Of a stretch of 64,000 nt of DNA, positions 35,940-47,848 are shown one piece after another; position 1 is the stretch's first letter; every line of letters begins with the position of its first letter. Made by a program: the position numbers and the translations under genes. Under the pieces are notes generated by a model, which saw only the letters and a list, made by a program, of their open reading frames with translations, did no database searches and was not told the DNA's origin. The stretch lies in NCBI RefSeq assembly GCF_022201045.2, contig NC_068558.1, forward strand, positions 43,171,501 to 43,235,500. The letters run 5' to 3'. The DNA is from Citrus sinensis (lineage: Eukaryota; Streptophyta; Magnoliopsida; Sapindales; Rutaceae).

Positions 35940-38361
35940 CTAGAAATGCTCAGAATGAGCAAGGCCTAATTGCTTGAGATGGTTGTGAATATTGGGGGGA
36001 TGATCATCGAGTTTAGGCCTTTCAGGCTGCACCCAACGCCCGTCTTTGCTCCTGACCAATCCCTTGTTCTCATTTTGCCTCCAATACGGCGGAACCAAGT
36101 AGTGATCTTTAAGAAAATCAGACGCCTTGTTCACCAGTGCCGGGTCTCTTCCGCTTGCTAGCACAAATCTATGCCCCTTTCCATGGTATCTGCACATGCA
36201 TTTCACAATTAATTAATTAATATCACTTCGTGAAACGTGAACGCAAATCAAGGTGCTTTTCTTCCTTAAGGAAGGATGAATTATAAGGTGAAACTTGATT
36301 ATATATCTCAAATTCTCTACGTAATCATAAATTCTAATGACTAATCATAAGTTGATGTCACTAAAACAATGGCGGCTTTCAGGACGTGTCAAGGATATTT
36401 TCTTTGATATATTTTAAAGATTTGCCTTTGGATACAACCATATTACTTACAGGCTTCATATATTATATATATCCCACTACTATTATCGAAAACACCTTTT
36501 TCCAGAAATATCAAAACTGTCGTGGCCATTGACAAGAGCTTAAGTAATTATTAAATACTAGAAGTTTTGGCCATATATAAGCAAGCGGACACAAGCGGCA
36601 TCATCTAATCATGGTTTCATATTTTAATTGCTTTTTCCAGCTAAGTGATCCGACTCCCGATACGTTTAATTAAACCTGCCATATCTTATAGCATCAAAAT
36701 CAAAATTCGCGATGCATGAGGGCCCTAGTACTTAAGGCGATATTGTATAAATTAATCATTATTGACAGAAACTTTATATCTAACACGCGAGAAAATTTAC
36801 ACTACATCTATCCGGCACGAATATGACTTGCGAAGTTTGTTTTAGAAAACAAATTAGTATCAGTTTTACTATCTAAAAAACACTCATCAATAATATAATG
36901 TATGTTTAACGCAGTGATCACTTAATTGAAAGCATTGTAATCACACCAATGCCAAATTAACGAAAAAATAAAGCTTTTTTTCTAAGGATAATCATAAAAT
37001 GAATTAATTAAAGAGGAAGAAAATACTAACCCATCAAGCAAATGCAAGAGAGCCTCCAAATTATGGGCGCATGTAGGATCAGCCGCGGGATTCAAGAAGG
37101 GAGAGTTCTTGTGATCCAACGCCAACTCAACCCCAACGTGCGAGTAACTCCAAGGGAACCCCTCAGCCATTTTCATCAAAACAGGCGAAACATTTTCATT
37201 AAATAGAAAACCGGGCGTTTTAGGCACCACATCGTGCACATTAATCACCCTCAAAACCTTTAACCCTAATATCTCAATCCTCTCTTTGAATCTCACGTTC
37301 CCGACCCGAGGACCCGAAAACGAATACACACATACCGGCACAGCCCTGCTGTCCCTCAGCACGTTGATGCCGGTCTCAACGATGTCGTATGCGCTCAATA
37401 TCGCCAAGGCACTCCCCAGACTGTGCCCTGTGACGGTTATGCTGACGTCTTCGTCGTAGTAAAGTTCTAGTAATCTTTTAACTTCTGTGAGTATTTGCTC
37501 TCGAGCTGAGAACTTACAGAACCGGCACGTTACATCCTTGTCCGTGTACAGATCCAAGAATCCGGATTCGGCTTTCACTGTCGGATCCGGACAGGGGATC
37601 TTGTTATTCGAAACGGGTTTGAGAAAATCCATCAAATCAGCGATCCACTCGAGGCGCGTCACCGTGCCTCTCCACGCAATGGTGATGTCACGGCGGCCCA
37701 AACGCTTCGTGGTTTCGTCGTTCGATACGGCGACGTATCCCATCCAGTTGGCGTTCTTGCTCCACATCTTAGGCCAGCGAGACTTCTTAAAGAAATTTGG
37801 AAGGTTGATATTCGAGGTCGCGTATAAATACCTGGAGACATCGTAGCCGTGCTGGGACATCTCTAGTGAGTTAAAGAACTCACGCTGCATGAATCTGCAG
37901 CTTCCGCAGTACTTTGAAAATGGATCAAAGTCAAAGGCATCGTAGCTGGCTTGTGCCATCTCGCCGTACCGGATCAGTTCGGACCGTAAAATTGGGTCCA
38001 TTGGATCAAGCATGCCAACCCAGTCATCTTGGCCGTGGATTTCTCGCCACACGTCACCTAATTTTCTCTCTGCAGTCTCTTGTTTATTGGTCGTAAAACC
38101 ATCTCCGCGTTGTTGGCGATGATCTTGCTGTTTGTCCAGTTCAGTGATTATGGATGGTGAGGACTCGTTAGTTTTGGACAAGACCTTAGGTATGGCAGTG
38201 GTTGGTCCTTTCTTTGTTCCAAAGCTTAGGGTTTTCGAGGGACCAAATTGTGATCTTTGGGCTGAATGAGAAACCAGGAAGCCCGTTCCAGCTCCAAAAC
38301 TACCATTAGCTGGGTTTTTTTTAAGGGAAAGAATCGTGTTGGATGGACAAAATGCTGCCAT
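35940..38361 (-). CDS. Chloroplast DAD1-like phospholipase A1 (PLA1-I gamma type)
   Basis: These plastid lipases cleave the sn-1 acyl chain of phospho- and galactolipids; relatives (DAD1, DONGLE) feed jasmonate synthesis. Two exons, 38361-37031 and 36189-35940, separated by an 841-base intron, give 1581 nt and 526 residues. The first ~90 residues are Ser/Thr/Lys-rich with few acids, as in a transit peptide. The core has DDWVGMLDPMDPILRSELIR, YVAVSNDE and DITIAWRGTV. The nucleophile lies in GHSLGSA near residue 314, the presumed Asp in VINVHDVVPKTPG, and the presumed His in AHNLEALLHLLDG at the end of exon 1. Exon 2 begins GYHGKGHRFVLASGRD, as in PLA1-Igamma1/2/3. All junctions are in phase. 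Exact paralogue and substrate cannot be told from sequence. Confidence 0.93.
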
Positions 38362-38492
38362 CGAAGGACTTTTATTTGCGAAGCTTAATTTTGCTGGTCC
38401 AAGATGATCTGGTGAACTTGTGAAAAAGGAAGGTGTGCGAGAGAGTTATATTGGGAGGAGAAATAATTATTTACATAATGCTATCCTAATAT

Positions 38493-38503
38493 TATTATAT
38501 AAA
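38493..38503 (-). promoter_or_regulatory. TATA-like box of the lipase gene
   Basis: On the minus strand TTATATAATAA lies about 135 bases before the ATG, a plausible TATA position. The flank is AT-rich, so chance occurrence is possible. Confidence 0.35.
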
Positions 38504-40610
38504 TCTGTACATATTGTATTTTTTTAAGTGCATGTGAATCATGGGGTTCCCCGAGCTAGTCGAGGTGCCAATCTTTTATTATTTTTTGGTTTCCCGAGAG
38601 TTCCTCTGTGATAACTTCCACCATACATGCATGCGTAGAGTATTTCTCAATGGTTGGACTAAAGTAAATACCTAAATCCTCTGATTAATGGTTAGGTAGG
38701 GCTAATTTTTTGAAGGGCATAAGAGAAAATGCATAGAACATATCTGTATGAAAAGACTTGAACCTTTCTACTTAATTTAAAATAGAAATAAAAGAGGCAT
38801 CCTTGGATCAAGCCCTATCTTCTATATATAACAAAAGCAAAAGTGTCTGCTTAGAGTTCTTTTGATGGTTGGACTGAAGTAAAGTCTAATTGGTTAAAAA
38901 GATAAGAGCATGTGATACTGATGAGGAATTATTTTATGTATGATGAAGAAAAAAACAACCATAAGCCATTAAGCTATCAATGCCAACGGTGACGCAATGG
39001 GTTAACTATGACATGTGTAGTCTGATGGCAAAAGCATCATTTTTTTTATAAAATGTCTTTCATTTCCCCTTGATCACTTTCTACTTTCTACAACATTCGG
39101 AGGCCGACAGAATACGGGCCCCAGTTGAAAAGAAACCGAGCACCAACTGCAGGCAAATTGTCTTCAATGCATTACATCACACCACATCGCAAGACAATTA
39201 AGCTCCTTTTTAAAATTAAAGAACTGATAGTTGTGGGTATGGCCAATTCCTTGATCTTTATTATTTTCATTTTTTTTCTTGAGCGGTTTTAAAATGATCA
39301 TATTATGTGAGGGCTTTAAAAATACGCTAATAGCCTAATTATAAAGCGAGTTTGACAGTTCCTTTGATAATACTTTCAGTGAAATACGTTAATTACAATT
39401 GACTTTGACTATCAAATCGCAGAAAAATTAAATGCATGCTATTTGCGTGATTAATTTCCATCGTTTCCCATTTACGAAGACTTCAATGCTTAAAGAACAA
39501 CTTATTTCTAAGCTACTATTTTTCATTTCACACCATTACTATTTTTATTTTCCTTAGTAATTTAACAGCCTACAATCGAGAATGTTCTTCCTCTTATCTT
39601 TTAATGGAAATTTTTTTCATTTCTAAATTTATCAAATATTATTGCAATTTTCGTTCAGATTAAGTGATCAAGACTCAGAAGCTGAAAAAAAAAACAAAAA
39701 AACAAAAACTTCCACTGATTAAAATCTGAAACCATTTGGATCCAGTTATATAATTCCAAAATCATCGATAGTTATTAGTTAAGCACCAGACACAACAGCT
39801 AATGTAAATCTTTAGGGCAGTAAAACTAGACAGGGACAATATGACATTTAACGACATGATCTCGCATAATCTACTAGCAGTCTGTCTGAGTTGGTTATTC
39901 TTAGTTAACGACGTGATCTTAATCAGATTTGATTCCTAATTTTATTTATTTTTTTGAAAAACCAAAGGCGTGGGTTTAGTTTAAATCAATTTTTTAACTA
40001 TCTACCTCTTTATTATTTGAATTCAGTAACTACTTATATCAGGATTAGTTATTCAATCAAATTATATTTTATTGACTTTTATTTTAGATGGCAAATCTGT
40101 ATTATATTTGTTTTATTTTAAAGTCATCTATTTATACTTAAAGCGAAATGTAATACTACAAAATTTCTACAAAATATAATAAAGACAATGTGAAATTTTT
40201 ATAAATAAATAAAATTTTTATTAAATGGGTGATAAAATTATGACATAATAATAAATTATATTGCATTAAAGATTGTCTCAAATTTGAACAAGACAAAGAC
40301 TTAACCTACCAACCTAAATTGCCACCACCGTCAATAATTGCTTTCCTTTAAAAAAAAACAATAGCTATACACAAATGAATCAAAGCACAATATATGGATG
40401 AAAGCCCACTGAAATCCAAGATAAGAAATTAAATAAAATATTTCTACAGTTATTTTGCGAGAATCGAATTTCTCACTTTAAAGTTAAGAAAAGAAAATGT
40501 GTTCACCAACCCAGCAAAGAGGTTGTTCATACAAGTGAATGAACTTTGAATAGTTGCATGAGTAGAGCTTTTGACACTCCCTCAAAATTCTTTATAAAAT
40601 CTCTTTGAAT
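38504..40610. other. Intergenic, left part of a 9.4-kb gene-free stretch
   Basis: Beyond the lipase promoter I find no gene, no tRNA and no clear repeat. Composition is AT-rich throughout. Confidence 0.55.
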
Positions 40611-42107
40611 GGGGTTATTTGAACTCATTAAACTAATCAAAAACTCACCCCAAAATCATATTATAATTTTAGAAACAAAATATAGTAAAAAATGAAAAAA
40701 AAAAATACAATTATTAACCTTTGAACCCATTTTTACAATCAGTGTATTTTTGTTAAACCCTAATCAACTAGAGGTGTGATTCTCCTTCCTAAGTCGTGTT
40801 TTTTTGTTAACTGGGCATATGTGGTTGGATTCGGTGAGTGACTAACAAAGCTGGTGGTTACATCTTTGTTGGCAGTTTGGCACTAGGCATTGGGTCAGGA
40901 ACAAGGTGTTTTTGATAGCCATCACGTGGGCTTGTTGTGGTAGACTTGTTATACATTTTGTTTATGAAAGTAAACTAGTACACTGTTGTAGTTCAGCAGC
41001 CGTTCTTTTAAGGTGAATAAAGGGGAAAGCCAAGGGGGCTTGAGCTATAGCATTGAGTCAATGACTAAGAATATTTAATTATGTTCTCTGCAATTTTGTT
41101 TTCGGTCAATTATAGTACAATCTGTGACATAAATTGAAAAATACTAAATGGCTAAAATGAAGGAAGAAGAATTGGCTGCCATTTTTGCCTCATTCTCTCT
41201 TTTCCTTTTGCCCCATAAGAAGTATTAAAATAATAATTACAAAGGATGCCAAAAAGAGAAGAAACATCTCCTTATTGCAAACATTATCCTCTTCTTTGAC
41301 TAGATCCACTGCTTGAAGCTCTGCACATCCACATTTGTTATATTGGGAAAAAAAAATGGCCATTTTTCGATCAGAGTTAATGATCTCTTATCGAAAAAAA
41401 AAGAGAACAAAAGCCACAACCTTGCATTCAACAGAGCCGTCACCACCAGGCCAATCTATAATGGAGCCGACAGAGCCACCGCCACCACACTGATGCATCA
41501 TGGAGCCAACAGAACCATCAGCACCACACCAACACTGTCATCGCGCGCCTAAGGTCCCATTTAACTCTCTCTCTCGCTCATACAGAATCAAATTTTTATC
41601 AAATAATTATTCCATACGGTCTTCAAACAATATATCCATGTATTATGTATGACTCGTATGGACATCAACTTCAATTATGTTGATTTATTTACATCATTTA
41701 TAATGCATCAGAGTAGATCATATGTAGATTTGTTCTTTATCCCCTTGTTGTTGTTTTTTCCTTTTCCATACAATTAAGTTTTCAATTTTCTTGTTGCTAT
41801 GATTAAAAAGAGTGGAACGGACGCATAAAACGACCGCACATGCTGTGCTCCCATAAAATCGTGACAATGGTTTTGGCAATCAATTTCATCAGAACAAGTA
41901 TTAACTAATCCAATATTTAATCACCATCATATTAAACTTTCCTTAAAAAAAAAAAAATAACAGTTCTAATGACTAAAAACACTATTATCATATAAATTGG
42001 GTTTAGTAAGGATATATTAGACATTTAGGTGGTTTTATTGAGTAAAATTTAAAGGTTCAAAACTTTATGTCTAGCAAGTAGTTTAGTGAATTCAAATAGC
42101 TTCACCC
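40611..42107. mobile_element. 1.5-kb TIR element, GGGGTTATTTGAA family
   Basis: The left end GGGGTTATTTGAACTCATT continues to TAAACTA; the right end, read inward on the other strand, is GGGTGAAGCTATTTGAATTC then ACTAAACTA. This gives inverted ends of roughly 25-30 bp with a small gap. The same motif bounds the candidate at 6068. Flanks AATCTCTTTGA and AATCCTTTCAT are weakly alike, so the duplication is doubtful. The interior holds a short repeat encoding a Thr/Ala-rich frame (41455-41530) but no transposase. Probably non-autonomous. Confidence 0.55.
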
Positions 42108-42976
42108 AATCCTTTCATAATATTTACAGTTTTACCCTTAATTAAAACAACCATTAAAGATAAAGACATGTTTGCTACAGCAACATCACCCAAGGAGAAA
42201 GCCTTCCATAGTGTGATTTGCATCAACACCACTATCTCGTGTAGTGTTGACCCAATTATTATATGACACGTGTGTGCGTGTGTTGGGTGGGGGAGGGGGG
42301 GAACTCTTTGTTGGTTAAACAACTTAAAATTGATAAAAAGATAAGGAGAATAATCATACAGGTAGAGAGATTTACAACTTAAGAAGAAGAAACTAATTCA
42401 AACACAACAACAAAAGCCCACAAAAATCTAAATGTTTGATGTTTTATAATTTATACATACAAAATTTAATTATTTATACTTTTCGTTTATAAATGGTATA
42501 AGAATTGCATTATATAAATTATTTCTTATATGTCACTTGTTAAATATAAAATTTATTACTCATAAATAAATTGTATTTTCATATTATATCACTAAATTAT
42601 AATTACATTATTGATTGAATTTTTCAAAATTCGTAATGCATTACTGTTGTTTGATAATTTATACGTATAGTGAAAAAGTAAAAAAATAATCTTCATATTA
42701 TATAATGATTTATTTTATAGTTGCTAAAAAACATAAACTCATGAAATTCATTTTAATAAGCACAAATGCTCAATTTCTATAATGAATGAATTCTTTCCCA
42801 AAAAAAAAATTATGATCAATGAATAAATAAATATAGAAATGATCATACGATTGAGATTGTATATGAGAATTTGATTGATTAACAAATATTGAAGCCATCT
42901 TGAACTGATAGTCACCTTTGTATTGATTAATAAAGACAACAACAATTAAATTAAGATTTAATTAATTACTTGTAAC
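42108..42976. other. AT-rich spacer
   Basis: Very AT-rich sequence with no gene or assignable repeat. Confidence 0.5.
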
Positions 42977-42981
42977 ATGAG

Positions 42982-43697
42982 TGTTGACGCTTGATTTTTT
43001 CCCACCTGGGGTCGAACCATGTGCAACAGATGGAGGTATACCTACACACACAGTAACAAATAAAAAACAGTGAAATAAGGGGGGTTTCCGACAATCCCAC
43101 TTTGATACTTAAGTCAGTTGCTAAAAAATTGGAGTTAAATCATAAAATATTAGAATTCTAGTGAACCTGACCTCTATTTGAGAGAGTAATTTAATATTTA
43201 TACCATACCACATATTTAGGAGAGTGGCCCTCTTATTTTTGGTGAATGTGAGTAGTTATTGGTCTCATCCATTGTGGGAACGAAGTGCTGCATTGCAGTT
43301 ATGGCTTTATCTCCTTTATTTTAGAAGGTTGTAGGATGGTGGAGTAGCTCACATAATCCGACCCCTGGAATGATGGAAGAAGAAAGTGGGGCATGTTTTT
43401 AGGAGTGAGCTCTTCTATTTTAACTATGTGTTGACCTTGTAACAAGCTTCCTTAATCACTTTCTTTGTAGTCCCATGATTATTTCTTAATGATAAATATT
43501 ATCCTAATATTTTAGGCTTGCTGGGTCGGTGTTTATGAACAAATCAAAGTCTCAACTGAGAGTTCCCTACTTCTCACCTTGAGCAGTCCTTAATTCCCAT
43601 CTAATAATTTATATTATTACCTTCGAGGGATCTAACTTTCCCTCTTGGAGACCCTGACCCCTCGAGGTGGTATAAGTGATTAAATTCCATATCAACA
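42982..43697. mobile_element. Solo LTR of an LTR retrotransposon
   Basis: A 716-bp block begins TGTTGA and ends TCAACA, the inverted TG...CA termini of an LTR, and is flanked by a perfect 5-bp direct repeat ATGAG (42977-42981 and 43698-43702). No internal retrotransposon sequence lies on either side, so it is a solo LTR left by recombination between two LTRs. The clade (Copia or Gypsy) cannot be read from the LTR. An ancient, inactive fossil. Confidence 0.6.
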
Positions 43698-43702
43698 ATG
43701 AG

Positions 43703-46700
43703 TAAGTGGTAATTGTCAATTAAAGATGAATCTAAGGATAGAGGTACTTCATTTTAAGTCAAATAGTTCATTTTTAATAACTATTGATATTGTTATTTTT
43801 TTAATAGCATCATAGAGAAATATACACACACTACATGTATGTATGTATGTATGTGTATGTATATGAATATGTATAATTCGAAATTACCTCAAAAACTTTA
43901 CCAAACCAACCACCAAAATCTGACCAGCTAAAAATGCTAATTTCCAATTTGATCCTCGTTGCCCAAGGAACAGTTCTTGTTCTCGCCGAATTCTTCTTCA
44001 TATATTTACAATCAATGAAAACTTTAAAGGTATATATGTATTAAAGGTATTCAAGATCTCTTTTCATGGTCCCTCATTTTACTTTGTAACAATAGTCTTT
44101 ATCGCAATATTAGTAGTGAAAGTTTTTAATTCTCTTTCTTTTTTAGTTCATCATTTTTGCCTATTTTTTGCCATTTGTAGTTTGCTTCTACTACCTCCTT
44201 CTAAATTTATGGTTATTTATTCCATTTCTTTTCACAGATGCATCAGAAAGAAATTGGATCGAAAAATGTAATTTTTATGTTTAAGTTTCTTTTTCTTTTT
44301 TAATTTCACATGCATCAAAGAAAAAGAAATGAAGCTAGAAGGAGAAGGCAGTAGAATTGCAGAAAATGAAAAGGGCAGCGAGGGAGGTGAGAGAGCTTTT
44401 TGTTTTGAATGAGAAAGAAGAAGAGGCAAAATTGATTTTGATTAAATAAAAAGTACATAAAGCCTAAATAATGGCCTAACTAAAGTGTTTGATAAAAATG
44501 ATCTACTGTACTTTAAAAGTTAAGTTGATTTGATTTTACGCCTGCATGATAAAAAATCTCTAATATCTTTACTAATTTTATCAAAATATTATTTAAAAAT
44601 TATATTTATTACATAATATATTAGTTTTTATTTTATAATTATAGTTTTTGTTTTGACAGCAGCCGTACCTTAAAAAGTTACAGTAGCTCAATCTTAAACA
44701 AAACTTTAATGGATTGGGTGCCACAAGTCATGAAATAATTAGGTCGATACTGCCGCATCAGTAGATGAGCCAGTGGTATTGACACCGTGGAAGACTCTCA
44801 CCAACATAGAGTAGTATGAAATAATTATGGTGTTATTAGATTAGAATGACTTTTAAACAATCTAAATGAGATAGCTTTAGGAACTGGTATTATAAGGACT
44901 TTTGGGGGGTGTCAAAAGCAGGACTGTAGTAGCATCAACCTTACAATTTAAGAATGAAGATGAAGGCTTTGGGCTCGTTATACATTTTCCAAATATAAGT
45001 TATCAAGGCCCACGTAGGAAATAATGGAACCTTTGCTGCCACAATAATAATTGGACAGGTTTTCTTTTCATACCTGAATCATCGGATTATTTCATTACTT
45101 TGTAGGGAGATCAATAATATTAATTAAGCATGGCACAGGCTGGATATTTCATTACAGATAGAAATCTGGATATTTTTTTTATCGTCATTTCTTTAGTTTC
45201 TCACAAGTAAATTATTACGCCAGTGGAAAAACCAACACATTCATGATTCACCCCACTTCTCGTTCTCAAATGATCAATTGACCAAAATCAATCACATGGC
45301 CGGCCACTAGCTAATTAGAGTGTACATACATGAAAATAATGAAAATAGGCACACTTTTATATCATAATTTTCAACAATACCTGCGTGATTTAGGGACAGT
45401 TTAGTGAAGCTGATGTTTTCAAAAATAATTGTTGTTAATTATGCTGTAAAAATTGTTAATTATAAATAAAATATTATAGTAAAATTTATTTTTAAAAGTA
45501 CTGTGAGTTTCAAAAATAATTGTATACGTTCGGTAAATCTTGTTATTAAACTGCAGTTATAATGCTATTTGACTAAGTAGATATAACATCCTATAAAATT
45601 TATTTACATATTTGTGAACACGTATAAATAATATTTGTTTATTGTGTATATATAATAATGGACAACTAAAATAAATATTTTTATTTTACCAAATTTATTT
45701 TTTCTATCTCAATATAATTGGTAATAATACTGATTTATTTAAATTTAATAATTTTATTTCCTAATTGAACAATGATATAATTTTAAATTTTTATAATATA
45801 CGCGAGGCTATATAAAGAATTGTATTAAATATAAATATGATTGTTAAAAATCATATTTTGAAAAGCTATTCATTCCCGCTTTCCATAATATATTGTAGGA
45901 TGAGATAATTTTATCAAAAATGATTTTTTTTTGTAAAAAATTATTAAACACTAACTTTTAACTTTTTAAAATAATGTTTAAAAAATTATATCAAATGACT
46001 CCCTAATTTCAAACTCATGTGGTCAAATAAAATTTTAACACTCCTGATGATAGATTCATGTTAAGGGAACTCCTATGTTACATTTCATATAACATAGCAT
46101 TTGCCTCGTGTTAGAACTTAGAACTAAGTGCAAAGGAAAATAATAAAGGTAGACGTAGATAATCTATATTATATTATATAACAAAATGACAACTAAAGAG
46201 TAATGTAAAACTTAATTATAATGCGATTCTTGGGTAAAATATCCAAGTTGTATTTAATAAGTGTGGTGTTTTAAATTTTGGGAAGGCCGGCTGGCCGGGG
46301 CCCTTATGGCCTGCTAGTTTTGTTTGGTTTAATGGCATCTCATAGTTCGTGCTTAAATAAACCATTGACATCAATCGAATCCAAAAACAGATGGGTCGTC
46401 GATATAATAGGTCTATCATGCTGGAAATATAATTCATGATTACTTAAATTTTGAAACAAATAAAGAAATATCAAGAAAACATTAATAATACCAACCTAAT
46501 AATTATATGTACTTAGTTATTCTCATTGTTATTAAAATTAATGATCGAGTCTTTCATTTGTTATAAAGTGATAGATATCTCTTTATCTTATTTTTTAAGA
46601 TAATAATTCAATTGACCTATTATAAGAATAATTTTTTTTCGAAATCAGATTTCTAAATTAGGATACATCATCACAATTCCAATGGACTGTTTTGAAGCTG

Positions 46701-47532
46701 AAATTAATTTTTAATTTTTTAATTTTTTTGTTAAGTATTAAAAGAGAAGGGAGCAGGTTTCTACACTTGGTGCTGTCCATATGATCAAGAAAAGAATTAA
46801 AATCCTCTCTTGATATGATTTTTATCTGAATAAATTATGTTAATATGATTAATAATTAATAAATTAAAAAAAATAATTAAATTCTAATCAGTCACTCACG
46901 TTAAAATATAAGCGATATAAGATCGATAAAAAATCAAAAGTGATAGAAAAGAATCCTAATCCTCAATAAAAAAAGGTCAGTTTATGATAACAAAGTGTTT
47001 GGACAACACCATTAAATTTTAACAACTCCATATACAACGACGATGATCTGATGATGCGTGTCAATTAATGCTAAGCTACAAACTTAAGTTGATTTGTTTC
47101 CTTTTTATGCCACGTGTTTGTGGAATTGGATAACTATTATTTTGCAGGCATTGCAACAAATTACGATGACAAACATTAATTGAGCACAGTTATGTCTGCT
47201 AAAAATTATGTAACGGGTAATGAAATGATAGTACTATTTTGATTTTTATTGATGACGACATCAAGGTTAAAAGTTTGAATTTCATAAGATTTCTTTTAGC
47301 TAATTTGACAGTTCTTTATACGCCGATATTTGAAAAGAAGAATTAAGAAAGGCTCGATTTCAAATAAATATACATAGAGCTATGATTTACAAATGTTTGA
47401 ACAAAAGAAACCAGCAACAATATATTAGCCTGTCTCGGTCCATGTCAATTACTTATATAACCCACCCCGAATAAATAAGCTGACCAGATTGAAACAGCGG
47501 AAAATTTAACTCAAAGACTCAACAGTCAAAAC
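43703..47532. other. Intergenic, right part of the gene-free stretch
   Basis: No gene is supported. It contains a GTAT microsatellite at about 43834-43865 and long AT-rich tracts. Short open frames here lack coding character. Confidence 0.55.
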
Positions 47533-47726
47533 TTGGCGGGGGCGGTCGCGCCACATGATAAGAAAATTTGAAAAACAAAAAAGGGCATGAAGTCACGTGT
47601 TTTCACCCGCCCAAACCGAGGAGAGAACAGTAAATTGACCCAAAGCATACGACGCTCCTCGCACCGCGCTTTATTATTATTATTATTATTATTATTATTT
47701 TTCCCCTTCAAAACCAGCGCGCGAAA
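47533..47726. promoter_or_regulatory. E2F-like sites upstream of the FBL17-like gene
   Basis: GCGCGAAA at 47719-47726 is the complement of TTTCGCGC, a perfect E2F consensus (TTTSSCGC), about 125 bases before the start codon. TTGGCGGG at 47533-47540 is a near match. An ATT repeat at about 47669-47699 lies between them. Arabidopsis FBL17 is known to be under E2F/RBR control, so the sites support both regulation and identity; binding is inferred. Confidence 0.55.
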
Positions 47727-47848
47727 GTGCATCCAATCTCCCGCGCCTCCGCCACCAACCCAACCCAACCCAACCCAATCCCCTCCCCTTTATTTTCATC
47801 GCCTCTGTCACACACTCACACTCCCTCTCGCGCACCCGCGCTTACACA

